IMG/VR virus record: IMGVR_UViG_3300027522_000046 | Coordinates: 1 to 21,823 of that record | Source of the DNA: a virus | Strand: one strand, 5' to 3' | DNA length: 21,823 nucleotides | In this document: in pieces, positions 13,579 through 19,787 of the stretch | Numbering within the stretch: position 1 is the first letter of the stretch | Layout: each line of letters starts with the position of its first letter | Translations under genes and position numbers: made by a program | Notes under the pieces: generated by a model | The model's database searches: none | What the model saw: the letters and a program-made list of their open reading frames with translations, nothing else | Told to the model about the DNA's origin: nothing

Positions 13579-15267
13579 CTAGTGTGTGTGCGCCCAAGTT
13601 GGCCCTACGTTGTAGTCACCATCCAATGGACAATTCATTTCAAAGTGCAGCCCAGCATCAACGATGGCCTGTACTCCTAACTTACCTACCAAGTCTGCAT
13701 CTTCTGCTGAAGATTCGATCTGCCATTCGTCATGGACGTTAGCTACAAACTTGTACCACACTCCACTATCATCAAGAGATTTCTTGAGAATAACTAGAGC
13801 TTGCTTCATCACTATTGCGCCAGCAGATTGTAAGAGAAAATTTAAAGCACTGTGCTCTGACTCTACTCTTAACCTACGTCCGTCCAGCCCTCGTAGTGTA
13901 CCACGTTTACGCATACTCTGCAATACGATCTCTTTCAACCGAGCATACGCAGGTAGGTTCTTCATAAACTTATCAACCAGTTGCTTACCCTTACGAGCAG
14001 AGCCACCAGCTATCTCTCCAATCTTAGCGAAACCTCCACCATAAATCAGGGCATATATGAAAGTCTTCGATTGATCACGAGTAGCTAGCCCAGCCATGTG
14101 TTGATTATACGTATGTATATCCCCTTCAAGTAGTTGCTTGATGTAGGCTTTATCATTCATGTAATGGGCAAGCATCCTCAACTCCAAACCAGAAGCATCG
14201 ATGCCAGTTAATAAGTTCCCTTCCTCTACAATCCAACAGGCTCTACAGTCTGTACTATAGGTTGAACCTGCACCAAATAGTAACTCACCTGTCTTCTTGT
14301 CCTTCTTAGCTGATGGTACTTGGGCCATGTTAGGATTATTATGAGTCATACGTCCAGAGACAGCTCCATTAGTAATCACTCCACCATGTACACGACCATC
14401 ACTACCAACTGCATTTACCCAGCTATCGATCTGACTAACTCTTTTCTGTAAGGTTAGATATTCTAGTATCAACTTAGCTTCAGGTAAATCTATTCCTGCC
14501 AAGGTCTTCTCATTAACAATGATGTTACCCTTGTCAGTTTGACTACTGAATACTACTCCTTTGCCTTGGAGTCTTTCAGCGATTTGCTTACGGCTTCCGA
14601 GGTTGAAGACTGTGACTTTATCTTTAAGCCGCTTACCTGTCTTTTCCGAGACTCGCTCCTCCACCAAGGGTGGGAAGACTGCTTGGACTGCTCGTTCGAT
14701 TTCATTCATTCTCCCCATAAGATCACTTAACAATTGGTTTGCTCTCACAGTGTCTAACTTAAATCCATTAGACTGCTGCTCTGCAATTATGATTGCTACT
14801 TCATGCTCTAGCTTAATACATTCCTCTGAGAATCCATCCTCTAGTAGTAGGCTGGTGAGGTGAGGCTCAAGCAGATGGGTTATCTCAACATCCATCTTGC
14901 AGTAGGTACGCATCTCCTCTGTTAGACCACCATCATAATCATCGAACTTAATCTTAGGGTATCCCAACCTGTCACCCCAAGCTGATAATGAATGACCACC
15001 TTCTAATCGTGGACACCATAGACGAGATAGCAACACTGTATCTCTCAGCTTGTGGTTAGGGATCTGCACCTGCCATAGTTTATCTATCTTAGGTGCATCA
15101 AACCCTGTGATGTTATGTCCTATTACGTGGCTTGTATGGCGAAGGTGTTGCTCTAACTGCATTGGGTTCACTAGTAACCTCTGCTTTACCTCGCCCTCTC
15201 TTTGGATTCCACAACACCAGATATGATCCTGCTTCCATGTTGTCTCTATATCTAGCGTTAGCTTCAT
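13579..15267 (-). CDS. Family-A DNA polymerase with proofreading exonuclease (T7 gp5-like)
   Basis: The 562-residue product has the 3'-5' exonuclease motifs LDIETT (D6, E8), HNITGFD (D57) and YCKMD (Y122, D126). The polymerase motifs are A (DASGLELRMLAHY from D357), B (RDQSKTFIYALIYGG, with R397, K401 and Y405) and C (VHDEW, H512-D513-E514). All catalytic residues are present, so both activities are expected. The position matching Escherichia coli Pol I F762 and T7 Y526 is Y405, as in T7. It is shorter than T7 gp5 (704 residues), so insertions such as the thioredoxin-binding loop are probably reduced or absent. I chose this start because GAGGTG lies seven bases upstream and the first exonuclease motif begins at residue 5. 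The 5' part overlaps another reading frame. Confidence 0.96.
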   Translation of the reverse strand: MKLTLDIETTWKQDHIWCCGIQREGEVKQRLLVNPMQLEQHLRHTSHVIGHNITGFDAPKIDKLWQVQIPNHKLRDTVLLSRLWCPRLEGGHSLSAWGDRLGYPKIKFDDYDGGLTEEMRTYCKMDVEITHLLEPHLTSLLLEDGFSEECIKLEHEVAIIIAEQQSNGFKLDTVRANQLLSDLMGRMNEIERAVQAVFPPLVEERVSEKTGKRLKDKVTVFNLGSRKQIAERLQGKGVVFSSQTDKGNIIVNEKTLAGIDLPEAKLILEYLTLQKRVSQIDSWVNAVGSDGRVHGGVITNGAVSGRMTHNNPNMAQVPSAKKDKKTGELLFGAGSTYSTDCRACWIVEEGNLLTGIDASGLELRMLAHYMNDKAYIKQLLEGDIHTYNQHMAGLATRDQSKTFIYALIYGGGFAKIGEIAGGSARKGKQLVDKFMKNLPAYARLKEIVLQSMRKRGTLRGLDGRRLRVESEHSALNFLLQSAGAIVMKQALVILKKSLDDSGVWYKFVANVHDEWQIESSAEDADLVGKLGVQAIVDAGLHFEMNCPLDGDYNVGPTWAHTH

Positions 15268-15307
15268 TGTCCATCACCTCTAGTGCGTAGCTGCCTATCT
15301 TACTCAT
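15113..15307 (-). CDS. Small protein overlapping the start of the DNA polymerase gene
   Basis: This 64-residue frame starts MSKIGSYALEVMDNEANARY and ends with a basic, Pro-rich tail (PSPYKPRNRT). It begins 40 bases upstream of the polymerase ATG and runs 155 bases into that gene in another frame. A very strong ribosome binding site, GGAGGTGA, lies five bases before its ATG; no other start codon could use it. This supports translation, at least of the first part. It may serve as a real protein, or as a leader that controls translation of the polymerase, whose own ribosome binding site lies inside it. I do not recognise a family; the first 20 residues resemble N-termini of short phage proteins. 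The later residues may be forced by the polymerase frame. Confidence 0.5.
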   Translation of the reverse strand: MSKIGSYALEVMDNEANARYRDNMEAGSYLVLWNPKRGRGKAEVTSEPNAVRATPSPYKPRNRT

Positions 15308-15310
15308 GAA

Positions 15311-15619
15311 TCACCTCCATCCCTTACGTTTTGCATAGGCCATGTAACTCACTCCATGTTCTTCAATAGCTTTATATACTGCATCCATTGAAGTGGCACG
15401 ATTCCATTTCCTATTAGCTTTGTTCCGTAAGCACCAGCTCCAAGTTAATGTATTGATGAAGAAGTAGTTTCCTTTATGATGAAAGCATATCTTACCATTA
15501 TCATAAGGCATAGGGTTCCTCTTACCTTTTAGTTTAAGATAAGCCATAGCCTCCTCAAAGTTAACTAGGTCAATCTCCTCAGGATTGGTAATTCTATAAG
15601 TGTTTATCTGTTTACTCAT
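15311..15619 (-). CDS. Hypothetical protein in the replication operon
   Basis: The 102-residue product is basic and aromatic, with SWCLRNKANRKWNRATSMDA and AIEEHGVSYMAYAKRKGW near the C-terminus and a mixed N-terminal half. I see no known motif, signal peptide or membrane segment. The ATG overlaps the primase-helicase stop by ATGA, and AGGAG lies nine bases before it. The overlap with a replication gene and its position between helicase and polymerase suggest a DNA-replication accessory role, but no function can be given. Confidence 0.75.
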   Translation of the reverse strand: MSKQINTYRITNPEEIDLVNFEEAMAYLKLKGKRNPMPYDNGKICFHHKGNYFFINTLTWSWCLRNKANRKWNRATSMDAVYKAIEEHGVSYMAYAKRKGWR

Positions 15620-17214
15620 AACTCTTTCTCCTCTTCCTTCTCAAGCATACGACCAGTAGAGTGGCTGTATGCCAGCTCATTAGCCTTACCTGTGAGGCCA
15701 CAGAATCGGTTCTTAAGTACACGTACATGAGTAGTGTTCCTAGTCTCTTCATCCTCTGCTTGTCCATTACGTTCAAGACCTAGTACCATATCACTAAGCT
15801 GTGCGATAGAGCCAGAGCCACGTAGCTGTGACAAGCTAGACGCTGCACCTTCCTCATGACCTTTACCATCAGGACGCTTGAGGTGAGATACAATGAACAG
15901 TGCAATTCCTGTCTCCTGTACTAGCATACGAAGCCTAGTCATGATCTCGTCTAATGCTTTACGTTCATCGCCACTAGCCTGTGCTGACACCACAATGGAT
16001 ACGTGATCCAATACTACATACTTACATCCTAATCCTTTAGCCATGTAACGTACACGAGCTACAATATTATCAACACCAGTAGAACCGAAGTGGTCGAATA
16101 AGAATATACGATCAGTGCCTAACGTGGCATCGAATGCATCCTTCCTCTCCTCGTCTGTAGCTATAGTGTCAGGTAGATGTAATGGTTTGTTAGCAGCAAG
16201 GGACATTAAAGATAGAGCAGCTTTCTTAATACTCTCTTCAAGGAATAATATTCCTATGTTATCTTCTGTCTTACTGATGATCTGCCATATAATCTCACGC
16301 ATGAACTGACTCTTACCTAGTCCAGATCCAGCGGTAACTGTAACCAACTCACCAAATCTAATTCCATACGTAAGTTTATTGAGTCCATCGAAAGGATAGA
16401 GGCAGTCTGCTGGGGCGATAGGCTTGTTAACCTCTTCCCATAGTGAAGCTCCTGCAATAATTCCATCTGGGACAAAGCGTTCTGAGTTCCACCATCGGTC
16501 AATGAACTCTTTTGTACGTCCAAACTTAAGGTAATCGTTTGCATCCTTCTCGTCCTTAGTGTGCTTATATACCTTAGTCTTACCACCAAACAACTCAGCC
16601 ACTTGGTTAGCAGCCTTGACTCCCACCTCATCTGAGTCGAAGCATACCACTATGGTATCGAAGCTATCTAGGTACTCGTATGAGGCTCGACAATCTTTCA
16701 ATGCACCAGAGCTGCCATTCTTAATAGATACTACAGGGTACTTACTACCTAGCATCTGGTAGGCAGACAGAGCGTCATACTCACCTTCAGTTACAGTAAT
16801 GTACTTACCGCCTTTAGGGAACAAGTTCTGTCCGAACAGTACTGTGTCCGACCAAGCACCTGATGTAAAGAACTCCTTCTCTGGAGTCCGAGTCTTAGCT
16901 CCCACTAAGAAACCATCCTTATCATGGTATCCGAAGATCATACGTTCGCCATGTAACTGGGCCTTGTATGTCTTACAGGTATCGCTTGATATGCCACGAG
17001 CAACTACACTCTTATATGGCTTGGTGTTTAAGTCTTCTTTAGTTCTATCGAAATTTCCTGAGGAAACTTTAGTACTAGGTACATCCATATCTATCTCCTT
17101 ACCTCTAGTTCGTTTATCACAGGCGAAGCAGTTGCTCCACCCTTTATCATCAATGCTCAGTGCGTCACTGCTCCCGCAGTCGTCACAAGGCAAGTGTGTT
17201 TTGACGAAGCCCAT
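15616..17214 (-). CDS. DNA primase-helicase (T7 gp4-like)
   Basis: From the ATG at 17214 the product has 532 residues (five fewer than the longest possible frame; the numbers here are for that longer, 537-residue frame). It has an N-terminal zinc site (CDDC at 15-18 and CFAC at 34-37) for template recognition, a TOPRIM-type primase core (TEGEYDALS at 147-155 and FDSDEVG at 197-203), and a C-terminal RecA-like helicase: Walker A GSGLGKS (301-307), LEES (330-333), Walker B YVVLDHV (404-410), SHLKRP and LRGSGSIAQLSD. All match T7 gp4 in order and spacing, so it should unwind DNA as a hexamer and make primers. GAGGA lies eight bases before the ATG at 17214, which is why I chose it. The 5' end overlaps the preceding small gene by 32 bases. 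Confidence 0.95.
   Translation of the reverse strand: MGFVKTHLPCDDCGSSDALSIDDKGWSNCFACDKRTRGKEIDMDVPSTKVSSGNFDRTKEDLNTKPYKSVVARGISSDTCKTYKAQLHGERMIFGYHDKDGFLVGAKTRTPEKEFFTSGAWSDTVLFGQNLFPKGGKYITVTEGEYDALSAYQMLGSKYPVVSIKNGSSGALKDCRASYEYLDSFDTIVVCFDSDEVGVKAANQVAELFGGKTKVYKHTKDEKDANDYLKFGRTKEFIDRWWNSERFVPDGIIAGASLWEEVNKPIAPADCLYPFDGLNKLTYGIRFGELVTVTAGSGLGKSQFMREIIWQIISKTEDNIGILFLEESIKKAALSLMSLAANKPLHLPDTIATDEERKDAFDATLGTDRIFLFDHFGSTGVDNIVARVRYMAKGLGCKYVVLDHVSIVVSAQASGDERKALDEIMTRLRMLVQETGIALFIVSHLKRPDGKGHEEGAASSLSQLRGSGSIAQLSDMVLGLERNGQAEDEETRNTTHVRVLKNRFCGLTGKANELAYSHSTGRMLEKEEEKEL
17054..17066. repeat. Dispersed palindrome, copy 3 (inside primase-helicase)
   Basis: The + strand reads TTTCCTGAGGAAA; on the coding strand the longer form is AAAGTTTCCTCAGGAAATTT. 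The sequence encodes part of the linker between the zinc site and the primase core (residues KVSSGNF), where codon constraints are weak. The loop differs from other copies, but the arms are conserved. Confidence 0.7.
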
Positions 17215-17389
17215 TATTAAAATCCTCATATTCGTGGTCAGTCATAAAGTGACACATTACTTCATCAAGGGCCATGAGTGTACCCCAATCTGAACTGTCA
17301 CCACTATCTTTTAATATACTCATGTAGTAACTTTTAAGGCAACTAACTGTAATTGCATTAGCATCTTCTATCCCCACTTCAATCTTCAT
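17183..17389 (-). CDS. Small acidic conserved phage protein
   Basis: The 68-residue product (MKIEVGIEDANAITVSCLKSY..., with MTDHEYEDFN near the end) is acidic and helical. The pattern 'MkIei..e.ad.I....Lk............d.......l..a...i..y+...e.e.f' is familiar to me from small genes next to primases in T7-like marine phages; there is no known role. I chose the ATG at 17389 because AGGAGG lies five bases upstream; a longer frame needs a GTG at 17410. It overlaps the membrane-protein gene by 11 bases and the primase gene by 32. Confidence 0.7.
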   Translation of the reverse strand: MKIEVGIEDANAITVSCLKSYYMSILKDSGDSSDWGTLMALDEVMCHFMTDHEYEDFNNGLRQNTLAL

Positions 17390-17621
17390 CCTCTCCTCCT
17401 TCCTTAGCACTATGCATAAGCGTAATGCTGATGGGTTTGCCTGTCTCCTCAGACTTATCTAACGCTTCACACATGATAGTGTATAGCTTAGTCTCTGTAT
17501 CTACACTATGTTTAGTGTACTGGAAGAACTCATACATAGGTGACAGGAAGAATATGATAACAGATCCTAGTATGGAAAGTCCAGCCGCTAACCACACTAC
17601 CTCCGTGAACCAACTAAGCAT
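17379..17621 (-). CDS. Small single-pass membrane protein
   Basis: The 80-residue product has one clear transmembrane helix (about residues 7-28, VVWLAAGLSILGSVIIFFL) and a charged C-terminal part ending in an acidic tail (KEGGEDED). There is no cleavage site, so it is probably an inner-membrane protein with its tail in the cytoplasm. GGGGTGA precedes the ATG. It overlaps the HTH gene by eight bases. Membrane proteins in middle operons of phages can modify host membrane functions or block superinfection, but I cannot assign a role. Confidence 0.65.
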   Translation of the reverse strand: MLSWFTEVVWLAAGLSILGSVIIFFLSPMYEFFQYTKHSVDTETKLYTIMCEALDKSEETGKPISITLMHSAKEGGEDED

Positions 17622-17898
17622 CAGTCACCCCTGCTATGTGCATAGCCCTCTTCTCAGCTATCTTCTCGTACAGGTCGTGGTGTACTATAGCTGCTGATAC
17701 TGAGGTGTGTCCTCTATTTAGTATTTTAGCAGTGTCTGATAGTGATACTCCTAATGCTCTTAGGTCTACTACTTTCTGCAGCTCAGAAGATACCCAGTAT
17801 TTATGAGGTCGTCCACTAACTTTCTTTACTACAGATTTTACTGGCTCCTTCCTATCACCGAACCAAGCAGCGATCTTAGGTTTGAATATTATACTCAT
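17614..17898 (-). CDS. HTH DNA-binding protein
   Basis: The 94-residue product has a basic N-terminal part, then GRPHKYWVSSELQKVVDLRALGVSL (about 29-53, quoted in two parts by motif: GRPHKYW and VVDLRALGVSL), followed by SDTAKILNRGHTSVSAAIVHH. The 'lRalGvSl..tAkiLnRghtsV' section is a resolvase/transposase-type helix-turn-helix, in which residues near 62-75 would contact DNA. There is no catalytic domain, so it is probably a DNA-binding regulator or architectural protein. It is the third gene of the operon, soon after the promoter, a good place for an autoregulator of middle transcription. AGAGGGG lies eight bases before ATG. Confidence 0.75.
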   Translation of the reverse strand: MSIIFKPKIAAWFGDRKEPVKSVVKKVSGRPHKYWVSSELQKVVDLRALGVSLSDTAKILNRGHTSVSAAIVHHDLYEKIAEKRAMHIAGVTDA

Positions 17899-18071
17899 AG
17901 CAACTGCCCCTCTTTAAATAATTTAATAGCCTTAACAAGGTTCTCTGCTTTGCCCTTGTTGTAGGTTCCGAATGGCTCAGACATTAAAGCCCCCTTAGAG
18001 TACGCATCTAGCTCATTGTTCAGCCTCTCTAACTTTCTTGCTCGTGCTAATTTTTCTTTAAGTTCTGACAC
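17895..18071 (-). CDS. 58-residue hypothetical protein with GTG start
   Basis: This short gene starts with GTG (VSELKEKLARARKLERLNNEL), eight bases after GGAG and directly after the TAG of the preceding gene. The stop TGA overlaps the HTH gene's ATG (ATGA). The first half is a charged amphipathic helix that could form a coiled coil. The second half contains a GTYNKGKAENLVKAIKLF stretch. I do not recognise a family. Tight coupling on both sides supports that it is translated despite the rare start codon. Confidence 0.65.
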   Translation of the reverse strand: MSELKEKLARARKLERLNNELDAYSKGALMSEPFGTYNKGKAENLVKAIKLFKEGQLL

Positions 18072-18233
18072 CTATTCATCTCCAATTGATAACAAGTCCA
18101 TACGATTAATAGTTCCTATCTCTTCATCCATACATTTACTACAACCACCACACAGATCAAGGTATTCACCTGACTCGTATTTTCTTGTTGATTCATAATC
18201 CGTTAACTCACAGTCGCAACTAATACAACGCAT
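18072..18233 (-). CDS. Small zinc-finger-like protein, first gene of the replication operon
   Basis: The 53-residue product has four or more cysteines in two clusters: CISCDC (residues 3-8) and CGGCSKC (28-34). This fits one treble-clef or ribbon zinc site. The acidic C-terminus reads MDEEIGTINRMDLLSIGDE. The pattern 'mkCi.C...Ltd.E.trK...GeylDlC..C' is that of short phage zinc proteins I have seen in operons of this kind; the function is unknown. It starts about 22 bases after the predicted transcription start, with GGGG as a weak ribosome binding site. Confidence 0.75.
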   Translation of the reverse strand: MRCISCDCELTDYESTRKYESGEYLDLCGGCSKCMDEEIGTINRMDLLSIGDE

Positions 18234-18262
18234 AACTACCCCTATACATAACCCAGTGGTTA

Positions 18263-18291
18263 ATTATACCATAGGGGTTTACTTGTGTCTA
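18263..18291 (-). promoter_or_regulatory. Sigma70-like promoter of the replication operon
   Basis: On the - strand a -35 box TAGACA (18286-18291; five of six match TTGACA), a 17-base spacer and a perfect -10 box TATAAT (18263-18268) are preceded by TATGG. Transcription would start at about 18256, just before the first gene. The TATGGTATAA sequence is shared with the promoter at 1863-1891, which suggests one class of promoters read by the host enzyme. Confidence 0.75.
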
Positions 18292-18306
18292 CATATGTGC
18301 TATACT
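18278..18306 (+). promoter_or_regulatory. Possible divergent promoter, antisense to the early genes
   Basis: On the + strand TTTACT (18278-18283), a 17-base spacer and TATACT (18301-18306), preceded by TGC (extended -10), form a second candidate promoter. It overlaps the operon promoter head-on. No + strand gene follows, so a transcript would run antisense into the array of small genes. Such matches also arise by chance in A+T-rich DNA. Confidence 0.35.
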
Positions 18307-18400
18307 CTACTCTGTTGTTAACAAGACATGAACATCTAATAATAATTATGTATAATCCTATTAAGAAACTCTATAGAGATAGCAAAATAAGAATACTATA

Positions 18401-18428
18401 ATTATATATAACACTATCTTTCTAACAA
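18401..18428 (-). promoter_or_regulatory. Weak candidate promoter at the upstream end of the intergenic region
   Basis: The - strand has TTGTTA (18423-18428), a 16-base spacer and TATAAT (18401-18406). The -10 box is perfect and the -35 box matches at four of six positions. It lies four bases past the last small gene and would give a leader of about 160 bases before the first operon gene. The region is very A+T-rich, so chance is likely. The remainder of 18234-18431 has no open reading frame, tRNA or clear terminator that I can see. Confidence 0.3.
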
Positions 18429-18431
18429 CCA

Positions 18432-18782
18432 TTATTCATTGTCCTCAGATCCATACAACTCCTGCAGTAGGATTAATTCACTTTCCTGAAGAACTAAAGG
18501 ACTCTCAGAATAGTACTCAGTCCATCCTTCAACAGAACTAACTAGCTGCATGTCACCAATCAATGCATCATGAACATAGCTATCCCCATAATCAAATGAC
18601 CCATGAGTTGCGTCAGTCTTAGCACCAATAAGCCATTTAGCGTATCGATTCTTTCTCTCATTGTCGGGGTGTTGGTAGGTTTTAATTACATGTACAGTGC
18701 AATGTCCCCACGGCCCTTCCCCCTCATAGATTGCATGTGGTGTATCAAAGTTACTCTTACCAAACGGATTCTTTTTTCTCAT
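18432..18782 (-). CDS. Hypothetical protein, end of the small-gene array
   Basis: The 116-residue product starts MRKKNPFGKSNFDTPHAIYE. It has aromatic and charged segments (GPWGHCTVHVIKTYQ, YAKWLIGAKTDATHGSFDYG) and an acidic C-terminus (ELILLQELYGSEDNE). I chose the ATG at 18782 because GGAG lies seven bases upstream and it overlaps the previous stop as ATGA; the in-frame ATG at 18794 has neither. The beta-rich pattern suggests a compact folded domain. I cannot name a family. It is the last gene before the operon promoter, at the end of the presumed early transcript. Confidence 0.7.
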   Translation of the reverse strand: MRKKNPFGKSNFDTPHAIYEGEGPWGHCTVHVIKTYQHPDNERKNRYAKWLIGAKTDATHGSFDYGDSYVHDALIGDMQLVSSVEGWTEYYSESPLVLQESELILLQELYGSEDNE

Positions 18783-18967
18783 GTTGCACTCCATTCATCA
18801 TATGATAGTTGAAAGTCATCGTCATCTAAGCTATTGATATAGAGTATGTAGTCTGCATTATACTCTGCTTTAGTGTCATCGTTGTCGTCAGCCATTGCCA
18901 TGACTGCCTTGATAAACTTCCTGTCCTCTGCTTGACGCATCCACACCCTGCTCTCTGAATTAGTCAT
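18779..18967 (-). CDS. Small very acidic protein
   Basis: The 62-residue product is strongly acidic, with the clusters MADDNDDTKAEYNAD and SLDDDDFQLSYDEW, and no cysteine. Such small acidic proteins in early regions of phages can act as DNA mimics or bind host factors, but there is no sequence proof here. GGAGAG lies eight bases before the ATG, and both ends overlap their neighbours by ATGA. Confidence 0.65.
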   Translation of the reverse strand: MTNSESRVWMRQAEDRKFIKAVMAMADDNDDTKAEYNADYILYINSLDDDDFQLSYDEWSAT

Positions 18968-19170
18968 ACTAAACTCTCCTCTATAGCTATTCGTAAGTTA
19001 TAAGATGCTGACAGCGCGTCAGATAGTAGTGACTCAAGCGCCTTATCATCTCCCTTGTACTTGATCATAACATCTATAAGGTGCGAACGAACTCGCTCTA
19101 ACTTATACACATCTAGTGCGTCATAAGTTTCCTTGGGAAATTTTAATTCTTCTGTTTCTATAATATTCAT
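18964..19170 (-). CDS. Small helical hypothetical protein
   Basis: The 68-residue product (MNIIETEELKFPKETYDALD...) is acidic and predicted helical, with an amphipathic centre (KLERVRSHLIDVMIKYKG). There is no recognisable domain. Its N-terminal codons for LKFPKET lie over a copy of the dispersed palindrome. The stop overlaps the next start by ATGA, and its start overlaps the preceding stop in the same way. Confidence 0.65.
   Translation of the reverse strand: MNIIETEELKFPKETYDALDVYKLERVRSHLIDVMIKYKGDDKALESLLSDALSASYNLRIAIEESLV
19128..19140. repeat. Dispersed palindrome, copy 4 (inside a small gene)
   Basis: The + strand reads TTTCCTTGGGAAA within AAGTTTCCTTGGGAAATTTT (19125-19144). It codes for KFPKE on the other strand. 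The two arms are conserved but the central base triplet differs from the TAG form, so coding may explain part of it. Confidence 0.6.
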
Positions 19171-19367
19171 GACATCGTCCTGTAATCTGAGTTAACCATG
19201 TATAGGTATTCGGGCTGGCCTACGACAGTGGATTTAGGGTTATTAACTTGCGTAACAAAACCAACAGCTATAGCCTTAGCTACAAGCTCTTCTTCACCTA
19301 ACTCAAAGTTAAATGATGGGGCGTGATTATGAAACAACTCTTTACTGGTTAAGAATATATCACTCAT
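19167..19367 (-). CDS. Small hypothetical protein
   Basis: The 66-residue product (MSDIFLTSKELFHNHAPSFN...) has a short helical part with ELVAKAIAVGFV and an aromatic C-terminus. I chose the ATG at 19367 because AGGGG lies eight bases upstream and the stop of the previous gene is one base away; a longer frame starts at 19412 without a ribosome binding site. I do not recognise a family. Confidence 0.6.
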   Translation of the reverse strand: MSDIFLTSKELFHNHAPSFNFELGEEELVAKAIAVGFVTQVNNPKSTVVGQPEYLYMVNSDYRTMS

Positions 19368-19368
19368 A

Positions 19369-19557
19369 TTATTTCCCCTTGATTCCAAATTGCCTAAAGC
19401 TGTAGCCATCACGCTTACCTGCCTTGATTAAATACTCGGTGTCCTCACTTTCAGAACATCCCTTCAATTCTTTAATCATTATGTCTTCATATGCTAGGGA
19501 GTTACCTAGTCTTAGAAACTTACGTGCTCGTTTTACTGTTGAATCTAATGTGTTCAT
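19369..19557 (-). CDS. Small basic hypothetical protein
   Basis: The 62-residue product (MNTLDSTVKRARKFLRLGNS...) is basic, with an amphipathic N-terminal helix and Lys/Arg-rich C-terminus (KAGKRDGYSFRQFGIKGK). GGAGAG precedes the ATG by six bases. The start overlaps the previous stop by ATGA. There is no known motif; binding to nucleic acid is possible. Confidence 0.6.
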   Translation of the reverse strand: MNTLDSTVKRARKFLRLGNSLAYEDIMIKELKGCSESEDTEYLIKAGKRDGYSFRQFGIKGK

Positions 19558-19787
19558 GCTTTCTCTCCTTCACTATGCTTATATACAGACCACCATTGCT
19601 CGTCACTGAGTAGTTCAAGGTACTCAAGAGACTCAATCCACCCACTCTTTTCCTCAAGGATGTCAAAGTACTCACTATTCACTAAAATAGTCTTCTGATC
19701 TCCGTAATAGTCTAAAGCCCTAGTAACAATAGCCTTAGCTTCAGGCGACATTGCATCTAATTCATCCATCAAGTCTTGATATTTCAT
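19554..19787 (-). CDS. Small acidic hypothetical protein
   Basis: The 77-residue product (MKYQDLMDELDAMSPEAKAI...) is acidic, with several aromatic residues in the C-terminal half (EYFDILEEKSGWIESLEYLE, then DEQWWSVYK). GGAGG lies eight bases before ATG, and the ATG overlaps the stop of the GP88-like gene as TAATG. There is no recognisable domain. Confidence 0.65.
   Translation of the reverse strand: MKYQDLMDELDAMSPEAKAIVTRALDYYGDQKTILVNSEYFDILEEKSGWIESLEYLELLSDEQWWSVYKHSEGEKA

Noticed and set aside
16799-17293. A 164-codon + strand frame opposite the primase-helicase gene.
   Set aside because: It is the antisense of the zinc and primase domains, its composition (Leu/Ser/Pro-rich) is typical of a shadow frame, and there is no ribosome binding site.
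18234-18431. tRNA gene, origin or CRISPR-like repeats in the A+T-rich intergenic region.
   Set aside because: No cloverleaf, CCA-type end, iterons or regular repeats could be seen; only promoter-like boxes and short palindromes such as CTCTATAGAG.
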